DNA of 64,000 bases from Allomuricauda sp. F6463D (GTDB lineage Bacteria; Bacteroidota; Bacteroidia; Flavobacteriales; Flavobacteriaceae), in contig NZ_JALKAN010000002.1 in NCBI RefSeq assembly GCF_023015965.1, positions 372,001-436,000 of the forward strand, read 5' to 3'. Both the position numbers and the translations under genes were made by a program. The notes under the pieces were generated by a model, which did no database searches, was not told the DNA's origin, and worked only from the letters and a program-made list of their open reading frames with translations. Positions 45,336 through 53,545 of this stretch are shown here, piece by piece; position 1 is the stretch's first letter, and every line of letters starts with the position of its first letter.

Positions 45336-46475
45336 TTAATCATCCATATCCACCCAAATGTTCCCTTGTTTGTGAGAAGCCACGGTGTTCTCGATAAAAT
45401 TGAGACCACGAACCCCATCCGTAATGGTTGGGAATTCCCCACTATTGTATGCTTCACCACGAATGGCTTTGGCAACTCCCAAGTAAATATTGGCCATTGC
45501 ATCAAAAATACCTTCAGGATGTCCTGGGGGCAATTTAGTTCCATTCAAGGACAGTTCAGAATTGTACTCATGTCCGGGTTTGTATACCTGTAACGGTTCA
45601 GGGTCGTTCAATTTATAAAGGTAATTGGGGTTTTCTTGTTGCCATTTTAGTCCTCCTTTTTGGCCATAAATGGCAATGGACAAGTTATTCTCTTCTCCAG
45701 TGGCAACTTGACTTGCCCTAATAATTCCCTTTACATTCTTGTCCATACGGATAAGTGCCGTACCATCCATGTCCATTTGGTTGTCATCATACAAGTAGTT
45801 AAAATCACACAATAATGATTGTACCTTTAGTCCGGTCGTGTACTCTATCATATTAAATGCATGTACTCCAATATCCCCCATGCAGGAGCTTATTCCTGCT
45901 TTTTTTGGATCAAGCCTCCAAACAGTGCCTCTCTTTTCTTTATCATGGATAATGGGGTTCATCCAACCTTGATAATATTGAGCATCCACTTTATGAACCT
46001 TTCCAATAACCCCTTCCTTGATCATCTCCCTCATTTGACGCACCATTGGGTACCCCGTATAAGTATGAGTGACCGCAAATACAGATCCTGCCTTTTTCAA
46101 GGTTTCCTGTAAAACCTTGGCCTCTTCATACGTAGTGGTCATAGGTTTTTCACAGATGACATTAAATCCGTTTTCCAACAATTTCTTTGCCATTGGAAAA
46201 TGAAGAAAGTTCGGGGTAAGAATAGAGCAAACCTGGATACGCTGATCTTCGGGCAATTTCATCTCCTCCTCTACCAAGGTGTCAAAATCCTTGTAAATAC
46301 GATTGGTGGGGATATCTATCTCCTTTGCAAACGCCAAACTGTCTTCGTGGTTTGGGTTGAAAACAGCCCCAACAATTTCATAATTATCGTTAATGAAGGA
46401 TGCTACCCTGTGCAACACTCCAATTAGAGAATCACCGCCTCCTCCAAGAATTCCAAGTCTAATCTTTTCAGCCAT
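45336..46475 (-). CDS. Gfo/Idh/MocA family oxidoreductase
   Basis: An NAD(P)-dependent sugar dehydrogenase of 379 aa. The N-terminal Rossmann domain starts with LGILGGGGDSLIGVLHRVA, followed by CSILTPNFLHFPMAK and the catalytic EKPMTTTYEEA segment. The C-terminal alpha/beta domain includes GDIGVHAFNMIEYTTG with the conserved His. No signal peptide is seen. It follows the MFS gene by 6 bases. Possible roles are oxidation or reduction at C3 of a sugar or inositol in the cytoplasm. Confidence 0.93.
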   Translation of the reverse strand: MAEKIRLGILGGGGDSLIGVLHRVASFINDNYEIVGAVFNPNHEDSLAFAKEIDIPTNRIYKDFDTLVEEEMKLPEDQRIQVCSILTPNFLHFPMAKKLLENGFNVICEKPMTTTYEEAKVLQETLKKAGSVFAVTHTYTGYPMVRQMREMIKEGVIGKVHKVDAQYYQGWMNPIIHDKEKRGTVWRLDPKKAGISSCMGDIGVHAFNMIEYTTGLKVQSLLCDFNYLYDDNQMDMDGTALIRMDKNVKGIIRASQVATGEENNLSIAIYGQKGGLKWQQENPNYLYKLNDPEPLQVYKPGHEYNSELSLNGTKLPPGHPEGIFDAMANIYLGVAKAIRGEAYNSGEFPTITDGVRGLNFIENTVASHKQGNIWVDMDD

Positions 46476-46481
46476 ATTTTT

Positions 46482-47711
46482 TTATGATTTATATTCTACT
46501 TTTTCGTTTTTAAATACTAGTGCAAATAGGACAAATACAACTGCGGCAAATCCAGCAGGGTACATCCATATGCTTTCCCACACGTGGTTGCCATCTTCCA
46601 ATAAGAAAGAATCCGTGATTTGACCTGCTATCCAAAATCCAATTAACATTCCCACGCCATAGGTAGCCAAAGTGATCAGTCCCTGAGCGGCACTTTTATA
46701 TTTTTCCCCTGCTTTGGTATCGGTATATATTTGTCCAGATACAAAGAAGAAGTCATAACAGATTCCATGCAAAGCGATTCCTGTAATGAGCATGAATGCC
46801 AAATCTCCCGCATTTCCGTAGGCGAACAACAAATATCTAATTGTCCATGCCAACATTCCTACCAAAATTGTTTTTTTAAACCCAAACTTGGTAAAGAAAT
46901 ATGGTAACAAAAGCATAAAAATTACTTCCGATGCTTGTCCAATAGTCATTTTACCTGTTGGATTATTAACGCCAATCTCTGATAAAAACGGATTTGCATT
47001 TTGGTAATAAAAAGCCAATGGGATACAGATTAAAACTGACGATATAAAAAACACCAAGAAATTTTTGTCTTTTAAAAGTTTAAGTGCATCCAATCCCAAC
47101 ATACCGGAAATGGTCACCTTTTCACTTTTGTCCACAGTTGGTGGTGTTTTAGGCAATGTAAAACTGAACAGCCCCAGAATTGCCGAGGCAATCCCAACCA
47201 TTAAAAAGGTGTTTTTCAACAATCCCGCTTCCAAGCTCTCTGGTGCGTCCCAGACGAAAACATAACTTATTACAAGACCTGCTACGATCCAACCTATGGT
47301 TCCAAAAACCCTTATTGGGGAAAATTCTTTTGCAGGATCTTTCATTTGGTTAAACGATATGGAATTGACCAAAGCCAAAGTCGGCATGTATAAGATCATA
47401 TATCCCAAAACATAAGGATAGAACATCGAAAATTCTGTGGTTTGGTACATTTGATACATTAAGATGGCTCCAAACAAATGCAGTACACCTAAAATACGCT
47501 CTGCATTAAAGTACCTATCTGCAATCAGCCCGATAATGAACGGTGCGATGATAGCTCCCCAAGATTGTGTGGAAAATGCTTGGGCTATTTCTCCTCCGGT
47601 TGCCTGTAAATTATTACCCAAAAAAGTTCCCAAGGTCACGAACCACCCTCCCCAAATAAAGAACTCGAGGAACATCATAAATGATAGTTGAAATTTGGTT
47701 TTAATATTCAT
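46482..47711 (-). CDS. MFS transporter, nucleoside:H+ symporter (NHS)-like
   Basis: A 409-aa protein with about 12 hydrophobic helices. The N-terminal FFIWGGWFVTLGTFL and IIAPFIIGLIADRYFNAERILG are typical of the NupG/XapB-like nucleoside:H+ symporter family. In Bacteroidota, members of this group are often encoded with sugar dehydrogenases and isomerases and probably carry sugars or sugar derivatives. It precedes the Gfo/Idh/MocA gene by 6 bases and is likely the inner-membrane importer of the locus. Confidence 0.9.
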   Translation of the reverse strand: MNIKTKFQLSFMMFLEFFIWGGWFVTLGTFLGNNLQATGGEIAQAFSTQSWGAIIAPFIIGLIADRYFNAERILGVLHLFGAILMYQMYQTTEFSMFYPYVLGYMILYMPTLALVNSISFNQMKDPAKEFSPIRVFGTIGWIVAGLVISYVFVWDAPESLEAGLLKNTFLMVGIASAILGLFSFTLPKTPPTVDKSEKVTISGMLGLDALKLLKDKNFLVFFISSVLICIPLAFYYQNANPFLSEIGVNNPTGKMTIGQASEVIFMLLLPYFFTKFGFKKTILVGMLAWTIRYLLFAYGNAGDLAFMLITGIALHGICYDFFFVSGQIYTDTKAGEKYKSAAQGLITLATYGVGMLIGFWIAGQITDSFLLEDGNHVWESIWMYPAGFAAVVFVLFALVFKNEKVEYKS

Positions 47712-48156
47712 GTTATGTATTTAGTTAGTTGTTTCTTGTATAAAATATGTGGTCCAAAGGTTCGAGCTCCAATCCTTAATTTATCATCATAATCTATGCA
47801 CTATGGTGTGTGGAATGATTGATTATATGGAAAAACGGATTCCCCCATTATTCACATATTCCATTCACTTGTCAAAATTATTCGTATTGGAAACAATTTC
47901 AAAAGAGGTACACTAATTTTCGTTATCGATCTTTTCCCTTGCATCAATATCATGTTAATTCCCTACTCCAAACTGGAATGGAATTTCCAATATTCTATGT
48001 TCCAATTATGATGGGCATTGAGTATAGCCAAAAAGTTTAAAACAATCTTCAGGAACCTTGTCTTGGTTCCCACACTGATGTATTATTTTGCTGTTACAAT
48101 AATAATTGTGATCCGGAATTTGTTAAAAAAACCTTTCATCTTTTAAACCAGATGGA
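47712..48156. other. 445-base gap without a recognised gene
   Basis: I see no gene or RNA. There is a short hairpin GGAACC-TTGTCTT-GGTTCC near 48053-48071 without a T run. A 73-codon plus-strand frame (47819-48040) has no protein-like features. The MFS promoter is probably at the left end. Confidence 0.5.
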
Positions 48157-49155
48157 TTATTCCAATATTCTTTCCAATAATTTTTTGGTTGCCAAAATCC
48201 CTTCTTCCTCGCTCATCTCTGATCCTTCATATTCCACACCTACAAAACCTTCGTAACCTGCATCCAAAACAATGTCCATTATTCTTGGATAATCCACTTT
48301 GGTTTCATTTCCTTCTTCATCAAAATTATAAGATTTGGCACTTACACCTTTGGCATATGGCATCAATTCTTTGGTTCCCTTATAACGGTCGTATTCTTCC
48401 AAGCATTTAGACGAATAATAATCCCCGGCTTCTCTTTTTATACAGAAATTGCCAAAATCTGGCAAAGTGCCACAATTGTCCATTCCCACTTGCTCCATAA
48501 CCTCGGCCAATAGTTGCCCATTGGAGGAAGGCCCTCCATGGTTTTCTACTATAATATTGATGTTCTTATCCTTCGCGTAGGTAGCCAATTGCGTAAGTCC
48601 GGCAACAGAAGCCGGCATCCATACTTCGGGTTCCATGCTTCCGTTCAAGTTTACACGAATAGAGTGGCAGCCTAAGGCGGCAGCGGCATCTACCCATTTA
48701 TAGTGGTTTTCAACGGCTTCTTTTCGTTTGGCTTCATCGGCAACTGCGATATCCCCTTGTCCATCTACCATGATCAATAGGTTTTTTAAACCATATTTCT
48801 CACTTTCAGTTTTGCTTTTTTCTACCCAGTTGTCCATGGCTTCTTCAGAAAAATTAGCAGCTTGTAGTTCCTCATAATATAGGCCGCTCACATATTCCAG
48901 CCCTTCAAAGCCCCATTCACTGGCTTTCGCTGCAAAAGTGTATGGATCTACACCTTCTTCTAAAATCATTTTATGGATGGACCATTGTGCCAAAGAGAGT
49001 TTAATCTCTGCTTTTGACTCATCATTGGTCACTTCTGCTACAATGTTCTCTTCAGTTGTTTCTTTTTTAGGATTTTGTTTACAGGAATAAAATCCTAAAA
49101 AAGCCATTACAATTAGCGTGATAAAACTTTTTTGTGCTAAACTACTTCTGTTCAT
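48157..49155 (-). CDS. TIM-barrel sugar isomerase/epimerase lipoprotein
   Basis: A 332-aa exported xylose-isomerase-like TIM barrel. The signal peptide has a lipobox Cys25 (LGFYSC) and a charged linker, so it is anchored outside the cytoplasm, unlike the cytoplasmic relative at 43513-44565. Pattern segments include LSLAQWSIHKMI, IIVENHGGPSSNGQ, DFGNFCIK and the terminal GFVGVEYEGSEMSEEEGI. Substrate unknown. It is divergent from the GMC oxidoreductase gene. An extracytoplasmic isomerase fits a pathway whose first steps occur in the periplasm. Confidence 0.87.
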   Translation of the reverse strand: MNRSSLAQKSFITLIVMAFLGFYSCKQNPKKETTEENIVAEVTNDESKAEIKLSLAQWSIHKMILEEGVDPYTFAAKASEWGFEGLEYVSGLYYEELQAANFSEEAMDNWVEKSKTESEKYGLKNLLIMVDGQGDIAVADEAKRKEAVENHYKWVDAAAALGCHSIRVNLNGSMEPEVWMPASVAGLTQLATYAKDKNINIIVENHGGPSSNGQLLAEVMEQVGMDNCGTLPDFGNFCIKREAGDYYSSKCLEEYDRYKGTKELMPYAKGVSAKSYNFDEEGNETKVDYPRIMDIVLDAGYEGFVGVEYEGSEMSEEEGILATKKLLERILE

Positions 49156-49262
49156 ATTTTTATATTAGTTAATTTCGATAAGAATCCAAAAACTACAACG
49201 TTATAGTGCTGAATTCCCAATAAACATAGGGATTAAATGTAGAAAATTAATTTAATAATTAA

Positions 49263-49270
49263 TACATTTA
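49263..49270 (+). promoter_or_regulatory. Possible -7 element TACATTTA for the GMC operon
   Basis: Seven of eight positions match TAnnTTTG, 21 bases before the ATG at 49292. No -33 element is clear. Confidence 0.3.
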
Positions 49271-49291
49271 GCAATTAAACAATCCGAATAA

Positions 49292-51010
49292 ATGAGCAAG
49301 TTTTATTACAATCAGGAGCAGGAATCCTATGATGCCATCGTGGTAGGAACGGGTATCAGTGGAGGTTGGGCTGCCAAAGAGTTGTGCGAAAATGGCCTCA
49401 AGACTTTGGTCTTGGAGCGTGGACCCATGGTAAAGCACCGTGAGGATTATCCCACAGCTAATATGGATCCTTGGGATTTTCCCCATGGAGGTAAAGCCAC
49501 ACGAGAAGATATTGAAAAACAAGAAAAACAATCCAGGACAGGATATACTACCGGAGCTGCATCCAAACACTGGTTTGTGAACGATTTGGAACATCCTTAC
49601 AACGAAACAAAGCGTTTTGATTGGATGCGTGGCTACCATGTTGGTGGTCGTTCCATTATGTGGGGCCGCCACAGTTACCGTTGGAGCGATATTGATTTCT
49701 CGGCAAATAAGAATGAAGGCATCGCTGTAGATTGGCCTGTTCGTTACAAGGATATAGCACCATGGTACGATAAAGTTGAAAGTTATATCGGAGTTTCCGG
49801 TGAAAATTTAGGCTTGCCTCAATTACCTGATGGAAAGTTTGAACCTATGATGGAACTCAATTGCGTAGAGGACCATGTGAGAGATAAAGTTGCTGAAAAT
49901 TTTGATGGTCGGGTAATCACCGCAGGAAGGGTAGCACATATTAACAGTGACAAACAATTTGACGGTGATGGTCGTGTACGTTGCCAATTTAGAAATAGAT
50001 GTATTAGAGGATGTCCGTTCGGAGCATATTTTAGCAGTGTTTCTTCAACCCTGCCCGCTGCGGAGCTTACAGGAAACATGACCCTAAGACCAGATTCCAT
50101 TGTACACGAAGTGATTTATGATGCAAATACTAAAAAAGCAATTGGGGTCAAAGTTATAGATCGGGAGACGAAAGAAGAATTCGAGTTCAAGGCTAAAGTA
50201 ATTTTCCTTTGTGCTTCGGCCATTTCTTCCACTTCTATTTTAATGCAATCCAAATCAGATAGGTTTCCAAATGGTTTGGGGAACGATTCAGGTGAATTAG
50301 GCCACAATGTAATGGACCACCATTTTTTGGTGGGCGCATCGGGTAAATTTGACGGATACGAAGACAAATATTATAAAGGCAGAAAACCTAATGGCATTTA
50401 TGTGCCACGATTTAGAAACCTAGGTGGCTCCAGTGATATGAAAGACTTTGTTCGCGGCTACGGTTACCAAGGTGGAGCCGGAAGGGGCAATTATGAAGAA
50501 TTGGTCGCCGAAGCTTCTTTTGGTAAAGACTATAAAGATGCTGTACTCACTCCTGGAGGATGGACGATGAACATGCTTGCTTTTGGTGAAATCCTACCTT
50601 ACCACGACAATAAAATGACATTGGATTACGATAAAAAAGACCAATGGGGCTTACCTACCGTAACTTTTGATGCAGAGATTCGTGAGAATGAGATCAATAT
50701 GCGAAAGGACATGCAAGAACAAGCTGTTCAAATGTTGGAAAAGGCCGGTGCAAAAGATATTACCCCTTACGATAACCCTTATGCCCTTGGACTTGGGATT
50801 CACGAAATGGGAACTGCCCGTATGGGTCGCGACCCAAAGACTTCTGTTGTAAATGGATACAACCAAGTACACGGATGTAGTAACGTATATGTGACCGATG
50901 GTGCCTTTATGACCTCTGCTAGTTGTGTAAACCCGTCTTTAACCTATATGGCATTTACGGCAAGGGCAGCTAACCACGCCGCCCAAGAACTTAAAAAAGG
51001 AAATATATAA
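49292..51010 (+). CDS. GMC family oxidoreductase (glucoside 3-dehydrogenase-like large subunit)
   Basis: FAD-dependent sugar/alcohol dehydrogenase of 572 aa. The FAD motif GTGISGG is at residues 19-25, and GGRSIMWGRHSYRW is near 120. A Cys cluster (CQFRNRCIRGCPFG, near 230) may bind a metal or cluster. The C-terminal catalytic pair is His504 (IHEMGTARMG) and Asn547 (SCVNPSLTYMAF). There is no signal peptide. The next gene overlaps by one base and encodes a subunit-3 partner. This pairing is typical of glucoside 3-dehydrogenases and gluconate 2-dehydrogenases, where the small subunit carries the export signal for both. Confidence 0.93.
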   Translation: MSKFYYNQEQESYDAIVVGTGISGGWAAKELCENGLKTLVLERGPMVKHREDYPTANMDPWDFPHGGKATREDIEKQEKQSRTGYTTGAASKHWFVNDLEHPYNETKRFDWMRGYHVGGRSIMWGRHSYRWSDIDFSANKNEGIAVDWPVRYKDIAPWYDKVESYIGVSGENLGLPQLPDGKFEPMMELNCVEDHVRDKVAENFDGRVITAGRVAHINSDKQFDGDGRVRCQFRNRCIRGCPFGAYFSSVSSTLPAAELTGNMTLRPDSIVHEVIYDANTKKAIGVKVIDRETKEEFEFKAKVIFLCASAISSTSILMQSKSDRFPNGLGNDSGELGHNVMDHHFLVGASGKFDGYEDKYYKGRKPNGIYVPRFRNLGGSSDMKDFVRGYGYQGGAGRGNYEELVAEASFGKDYKDAVLTPGGWTMNMLAFGEILPYHDNKMTLDYDKKDQWGLPTVTFDAEIRENEINMRKDMQEQAVQMLEKAGAKDITPYDNPYALGLGIHEMGTARMGRDPKTSVVNGYNQVHGCSNVYVTDGAFMTSASCVNPSLTYMAFTARAANHAAQELKKGNI

Positions 51011-51663
51011 TGGAAAGAAGATCAGCACTTAAAAATATGGGGTTGGCTTTCGGTTATGCCGTGGCCACGCCCACATTATTATCAGTACTACAAAGCTGTA
51101 AAAACAAACCAGCTTATGCCGAATGGGCACCAAGTTTCCTTAGCAAAGAACAGGGGTATGCCATGGCACAAACGTTGGATGTAATACTGCCCAAAACAGA
51201 AACGCCATCAGCGACTGAAATGAATGTACATGTATTTATCGATGCTTACTTGGATGAAGTTATGCCATTGGAGCAAAGAGATTTTGTCATCATGAAAATG
51301 AACAATTTCTATGATAAAGTTTTGTTAGATTCAGGCAAAAGCACTTTGATGGATATTGAACCCGGAGATATTGAACCTGCACTTGGAATGTATTTAAAAA
51401 AACGCACCGACCAAGAAGAAGAATTGCAGACCGAAGCCATTATGAGTTATATGCAAGCCATTATGGAAGGCGGGGAAGCTACCTTGGATGATGAGATTGC
51501 TCGTATATCCTTTGCTCATGAACTTAGAGATTTGGCAACTTGGGCCTATAAAAATACAGAATATGTTGGTGAAGAAGTCTTGGCTTATTTACCCATACCT
51601 GGTGAATATATTGGCTGTGAAGATGTTAACACATTGACCAGTGGTAAAGCTTGGTCACTATAA
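51010..51663 (+). CDS. Gluconate 2-dehydrogenase subunit 3-like protein (Tat-exported)
   Basis: A 217-aa small subunit (PF13618). The N terminus has a twin-arginine motif (ERRSALKNMG) and hydrophobic stretch, with a possible lipobox Cys30 (VLQSC), suggesting Tat export and lipid anchoring. The body is helical with the family pattern LSKEQGYAMAQTLDVILPKTETPSATE, and it ends EYIGCEDVNTL. It probably carries the FAD subunit across the membrane as a hitchhiker and helps pass electrons on. No cytochrome subunit is encoded next to it, so the electron acceptor is unknown. Confidence 0.9.
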   Translation: MERRSALKNMGLAFGYAVATPTLLSVLQSCKNKPAYAEWAPSFLSKEQGYAMAQTLDVILPKTETPSATEMNVHVFIDAYLDEVMPLEQRDFVIMKMNNFYDKVLLDSGKSTLMDIEPGDIEPALGMYLKKRTDQEEELQTEAIMSYMQAIMEGGEATLDDEIARISFAHELRDLATWAYKNTEYVGEEVLAYLPIPGEYIGCEDVNTLTSGKAWSL

Positions 51664-51684
51664 GTTTTGATTAATTAGAATTGT

Positions 51685-51713
51685 AAAGCCTCCCTTATCG
51701 GAGGCTTTTTTTT
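51685..51713 (+). terminator. Intrinsic terminator of the GMC operon
   Basis: AAAGCCTCC (51685-51693), loop CTTATC, GGAGGCTTT (51700-51708), then Ts to 51713. It lies 22 bases after the subunit-3 stop. Confidence 0.9.
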
Positions 51714-51725
51714 ATGCTTTTTTAC

Positions 51726-51771
51726 AAAAAAACCTCGGAATGTTCTATTGTGGGGTGAACTTATCCGAGGT
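51726..51771 (-). terminator. Minus-strand terminator-like hairpin
   Basis: ACCTCGGA (51732-51739) and TCCGAGGT (51764-51771) form an 8-bp stem with a 24-base loop. On the minus strand it is followed by seven Ts (A run 51726-51732). The long loop makes it less certain. No annotated minus-strand gene lies upstream within 1 kb except the candidate small peptide. Confidence 0.5.
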
Positions 51772-52078
51772 ATTAAATCAATAAACACTATCACAAGTAC
51801 CGAAAATATCAGTACGCTTACACCATTTATTTTTGACCGTTATTCTATAGTACCTTGAGTTTCATCTATAGAAATCAAATGTTATACTATATGGTCAAAA
51901 AATGGAATTATTGTGGACAAGATTTTAACGTCTTGAACAACTGGTGCAAATATTTAAAAATGCCTTGAAATTTAAAAGGCTCCTGTGCTATATATGGCGC
52001 AAAGTTTTTAACACAAAATGTTGACATCTAGGCGTGTTAACTGTATTTCGAAGCTATGGAAGTGTATTTGTAGAAAAC

Positions 52079-52108
52079 AAAAAAACCGAATAAGTAAACT
52101 TACCCGGT
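52079..52108 (-). terminator. Minus-strand intrinsic terminator
   Basis: Read on the minus strand, ACCGGGTAAG, loop TTTA, CTTATTCGGT forms a 10-bp stem (two G-U pairs), followed by a T run of seven to eight. It would end a transcript starting near 52497 that carries the small peptide gene. Confidence 0.7.
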
Positions 52109-52343
52109 CTCTCTTTTATGATGAACTGTGTTATATTACCAAGAGTACGGCCCCTTCAATCATGCTCATTCAAAATCCTTTATTGTCCTAGGTAGTTCCC
52201 CCGAAACCTAAAATCAAATCAGATTGTGACCAAACTGAAGATATAATCGTGCAAGCGGTTAATACAATCAAAAGATTGGTTGCTTTGGCCGTACAATTAT
52301 TGGTAATACAAAATTTATAAGAGCAAACAATACGGTTACAAGA

Positions 52344-52463
52344 TTACTTCTTTGCAACTACATTATTCCAATCCGAACTTAATTCGGCACTATTCTTTTC
52401 TGAAACGGCGGCAAAAATCAAAGCCACTATCAAAATCAGGAACAATATTGTACACTTTTTCAT
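52344..52463 (-). CDS. Candidate small membrane peptide (39 aa)
   Basis: An ATG at 52463 opens 39 codons ending in TAA at 52344. The product starts MKKCTILFLILIVALIFAA, a basic N terminus plus one hydrophobic helix. A short polar tail follows, ending WNNVVAKK. A perfect -7 element (TATATTTG, 52503-52510 on the minus strand) lies 40 bases upstream, and a terminator lies 235 bases downstream. There is no homology evidence. The composition and the matched promoter and terminator make it more than a chance frame, but it could also be a non-coding RNA. Confidence 0.4.
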   Translation of the reverse strand: MKKCTILFLILIVALIFAAVSEKNSAELSSDWNNVVAKK

Positions 52464-52502
52464 TTTATGGTTATTTAAGTTCTCCTTAAATTTTTGACAT
52501 GC

Positions 52503-52510
52503 CAAATATA
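52503..52510 (-). promoter_or_regulatory. -7 element TATATTTG before the small peptide gene
   Basis: Perfect TAnnTTTG on the minus strand. It implies a start near 52497 and a leader of about 33 bases to the ATG at 52463. No -33 TTG at the usual distance. Confidence 0.4.
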
Positions 52511-52726
52511 TATTACAAAGGACCTTAGATATGAGGTCGATGTATAAACTGCACTTTTTTATGTATAATCGGTTTTTTGTTTCTGAGGTTTGTAGCCAAA
52601 ATCCGTAGTGTTCACAAGTTAGTCACTTAAAACGGTGAGTATTTCCCTTGATTTTACTTTTTATACCAACTATACGTGCTGAAGATCCATTAACACATAA
52701 TTTTAGTACTATATAAGGAATAATTC

Positions 52727-52734
52727 TAAATTTG
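52727..52734 (+). promoter_or_regulatory. -7 element TAAATTTG for the LytTR two-component genes
   Basis: Perfect TAnnTTTG, 19 bases before the ATG at 52754. No convincing -33 TTG. Confidence 0.45.
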
Positions 52735-52753
52735 ATATTACCTATACCATATT

Positions 52754-53488
52754 ATGCTAGAAGCTGTAATAGTTGATGACGAAATCAAGGCCTTACAGAG
52801 TTTAAGTTGGGAACTTACCAACCTAAGCGATGAAGTCCATATTGTTGCATCCTTTACCGATGCACGCGAAGCCCTGGCCTATTTGGAGCAAAATACACCT
52901 GATTGTTTGTTTTTGGATATTGAAATGCCGGCGATGGATGGGTTTCAGTTTATAAAAAACCTGAAGAACAAGGATTTCCCCGTTGTTATCACTACTGCCT
53001 ACAACCAATATGCGCTGCAAGCATTAAAGAACGAAGCTATCGACTATCTTCTAAAACCGATTGATTCGGACGATTTGGAAGAAACCATTGCAAAAATAAA
53101 AAAGTTCAATGCCAAAAACCTGACTGCTGATCGGTTAGAAAAAATATTGCTTAACTTCAACGCAGAATCCCAAAGCAAAAAAATAACCATCAACACGGAT
53201 GGCAAATTGGTTTTTTTGAACAGTGAGGAAATTTTGTATGCAGAGTCTGATGGCAATTACAGCACCATTTTTTTGACTAATGGACAAAAAATCTTACTTA
53301 CCAAAAAACTAAAAGAGGTAAATGCACTTTTACCTGATAGCAGCTTTTTTAGGATTCATAATTCTTATATCATCAATCTGAACAAAATAAAAGAGTTTCT
53401 TAAAACAGACGGTTACGTAGTTTTGGAATCCAATCATAAAATCCCAGTTTCCCGACAAAAAAAATCTGATTTTTTGGACAAGCTTTAA
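52754..53488 (+). CDS. LytTR family response regulator
   Basis: A 244-aa regulator. The receiver domain (residues 1-120) has the acidic pair Asp8-Asp9 (IVDDE), phospho-acceptor Asp55 (LFLDIEMP), Thr80/81 (VITTAY) and Lys101 (LLKP). The LytTR DNA-binding domain covers about 145-244 (LVFLNSEEILYAESDGNYSTIFL, then SFFRIHNSYIINLNKI and KIPVSRQKK). The cognate kinase gene follows 57 bases downstream. Targets are unknown. LytTR regulators typically bind paired direct repeats. Confidence 0.95.
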   Translation: MLEAVIVDDEIKALQSLSWELTNLSDEVHIVASFTDAREALAYLEQNTPDCLFLDIEMPAMDGFQFIKNLKNKDFPVVITTAYNQYALQALKNEAIDYLLKPIDSDDLEETIAKIKKFNAKNLTADRLEKILLNFNAESQSKKITINTDGKLVFLNSEEILYAESDGNYSTIFLTNGQKILLTKKLKEVNALLPDSSFFRIHNSYIINLNKIKEFLKTDGYVVLESNHKIPVSRQKKSDFLDKL

Positions 53489-53545
53489 TCCCACAATGTT
53501 CCCGTGCCTATAGAAAATTTTAAACAGATCGGAAGCCGACATCGA

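Larger units (their letters stand above)
51772..52726. other. Gene-poor kilobase with putative small transcript(s) on the minus strand
   Basis: No frame of normal size looks coding. Supported contents are a terminator-like hairpin at 52079-52108, a candidate 39-aa peptide gene at 52344-52463 with a -7 element at 52503-52510, and the LytTR promoter at the right end. The remaining stretches (51772-52078 and 52109-52343) show nothing I can name. Confidence 0.5.

Noticed and set aside
47819..48040. 73-codon plus-strand frame in the gap between the MFS and lipoprotein isomerase genes
   Set aside because: Irregular composition without hydrophobic or domain pattern and no promoter nearby.
51908..52027. 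39-codon minus-strand frame between the two minus-strand hairpins
   Set aside because: It lacks a promoter match, signal or membrane segment and is short enough to be chance; a non-coding transcript is more likely if anything is expressed.
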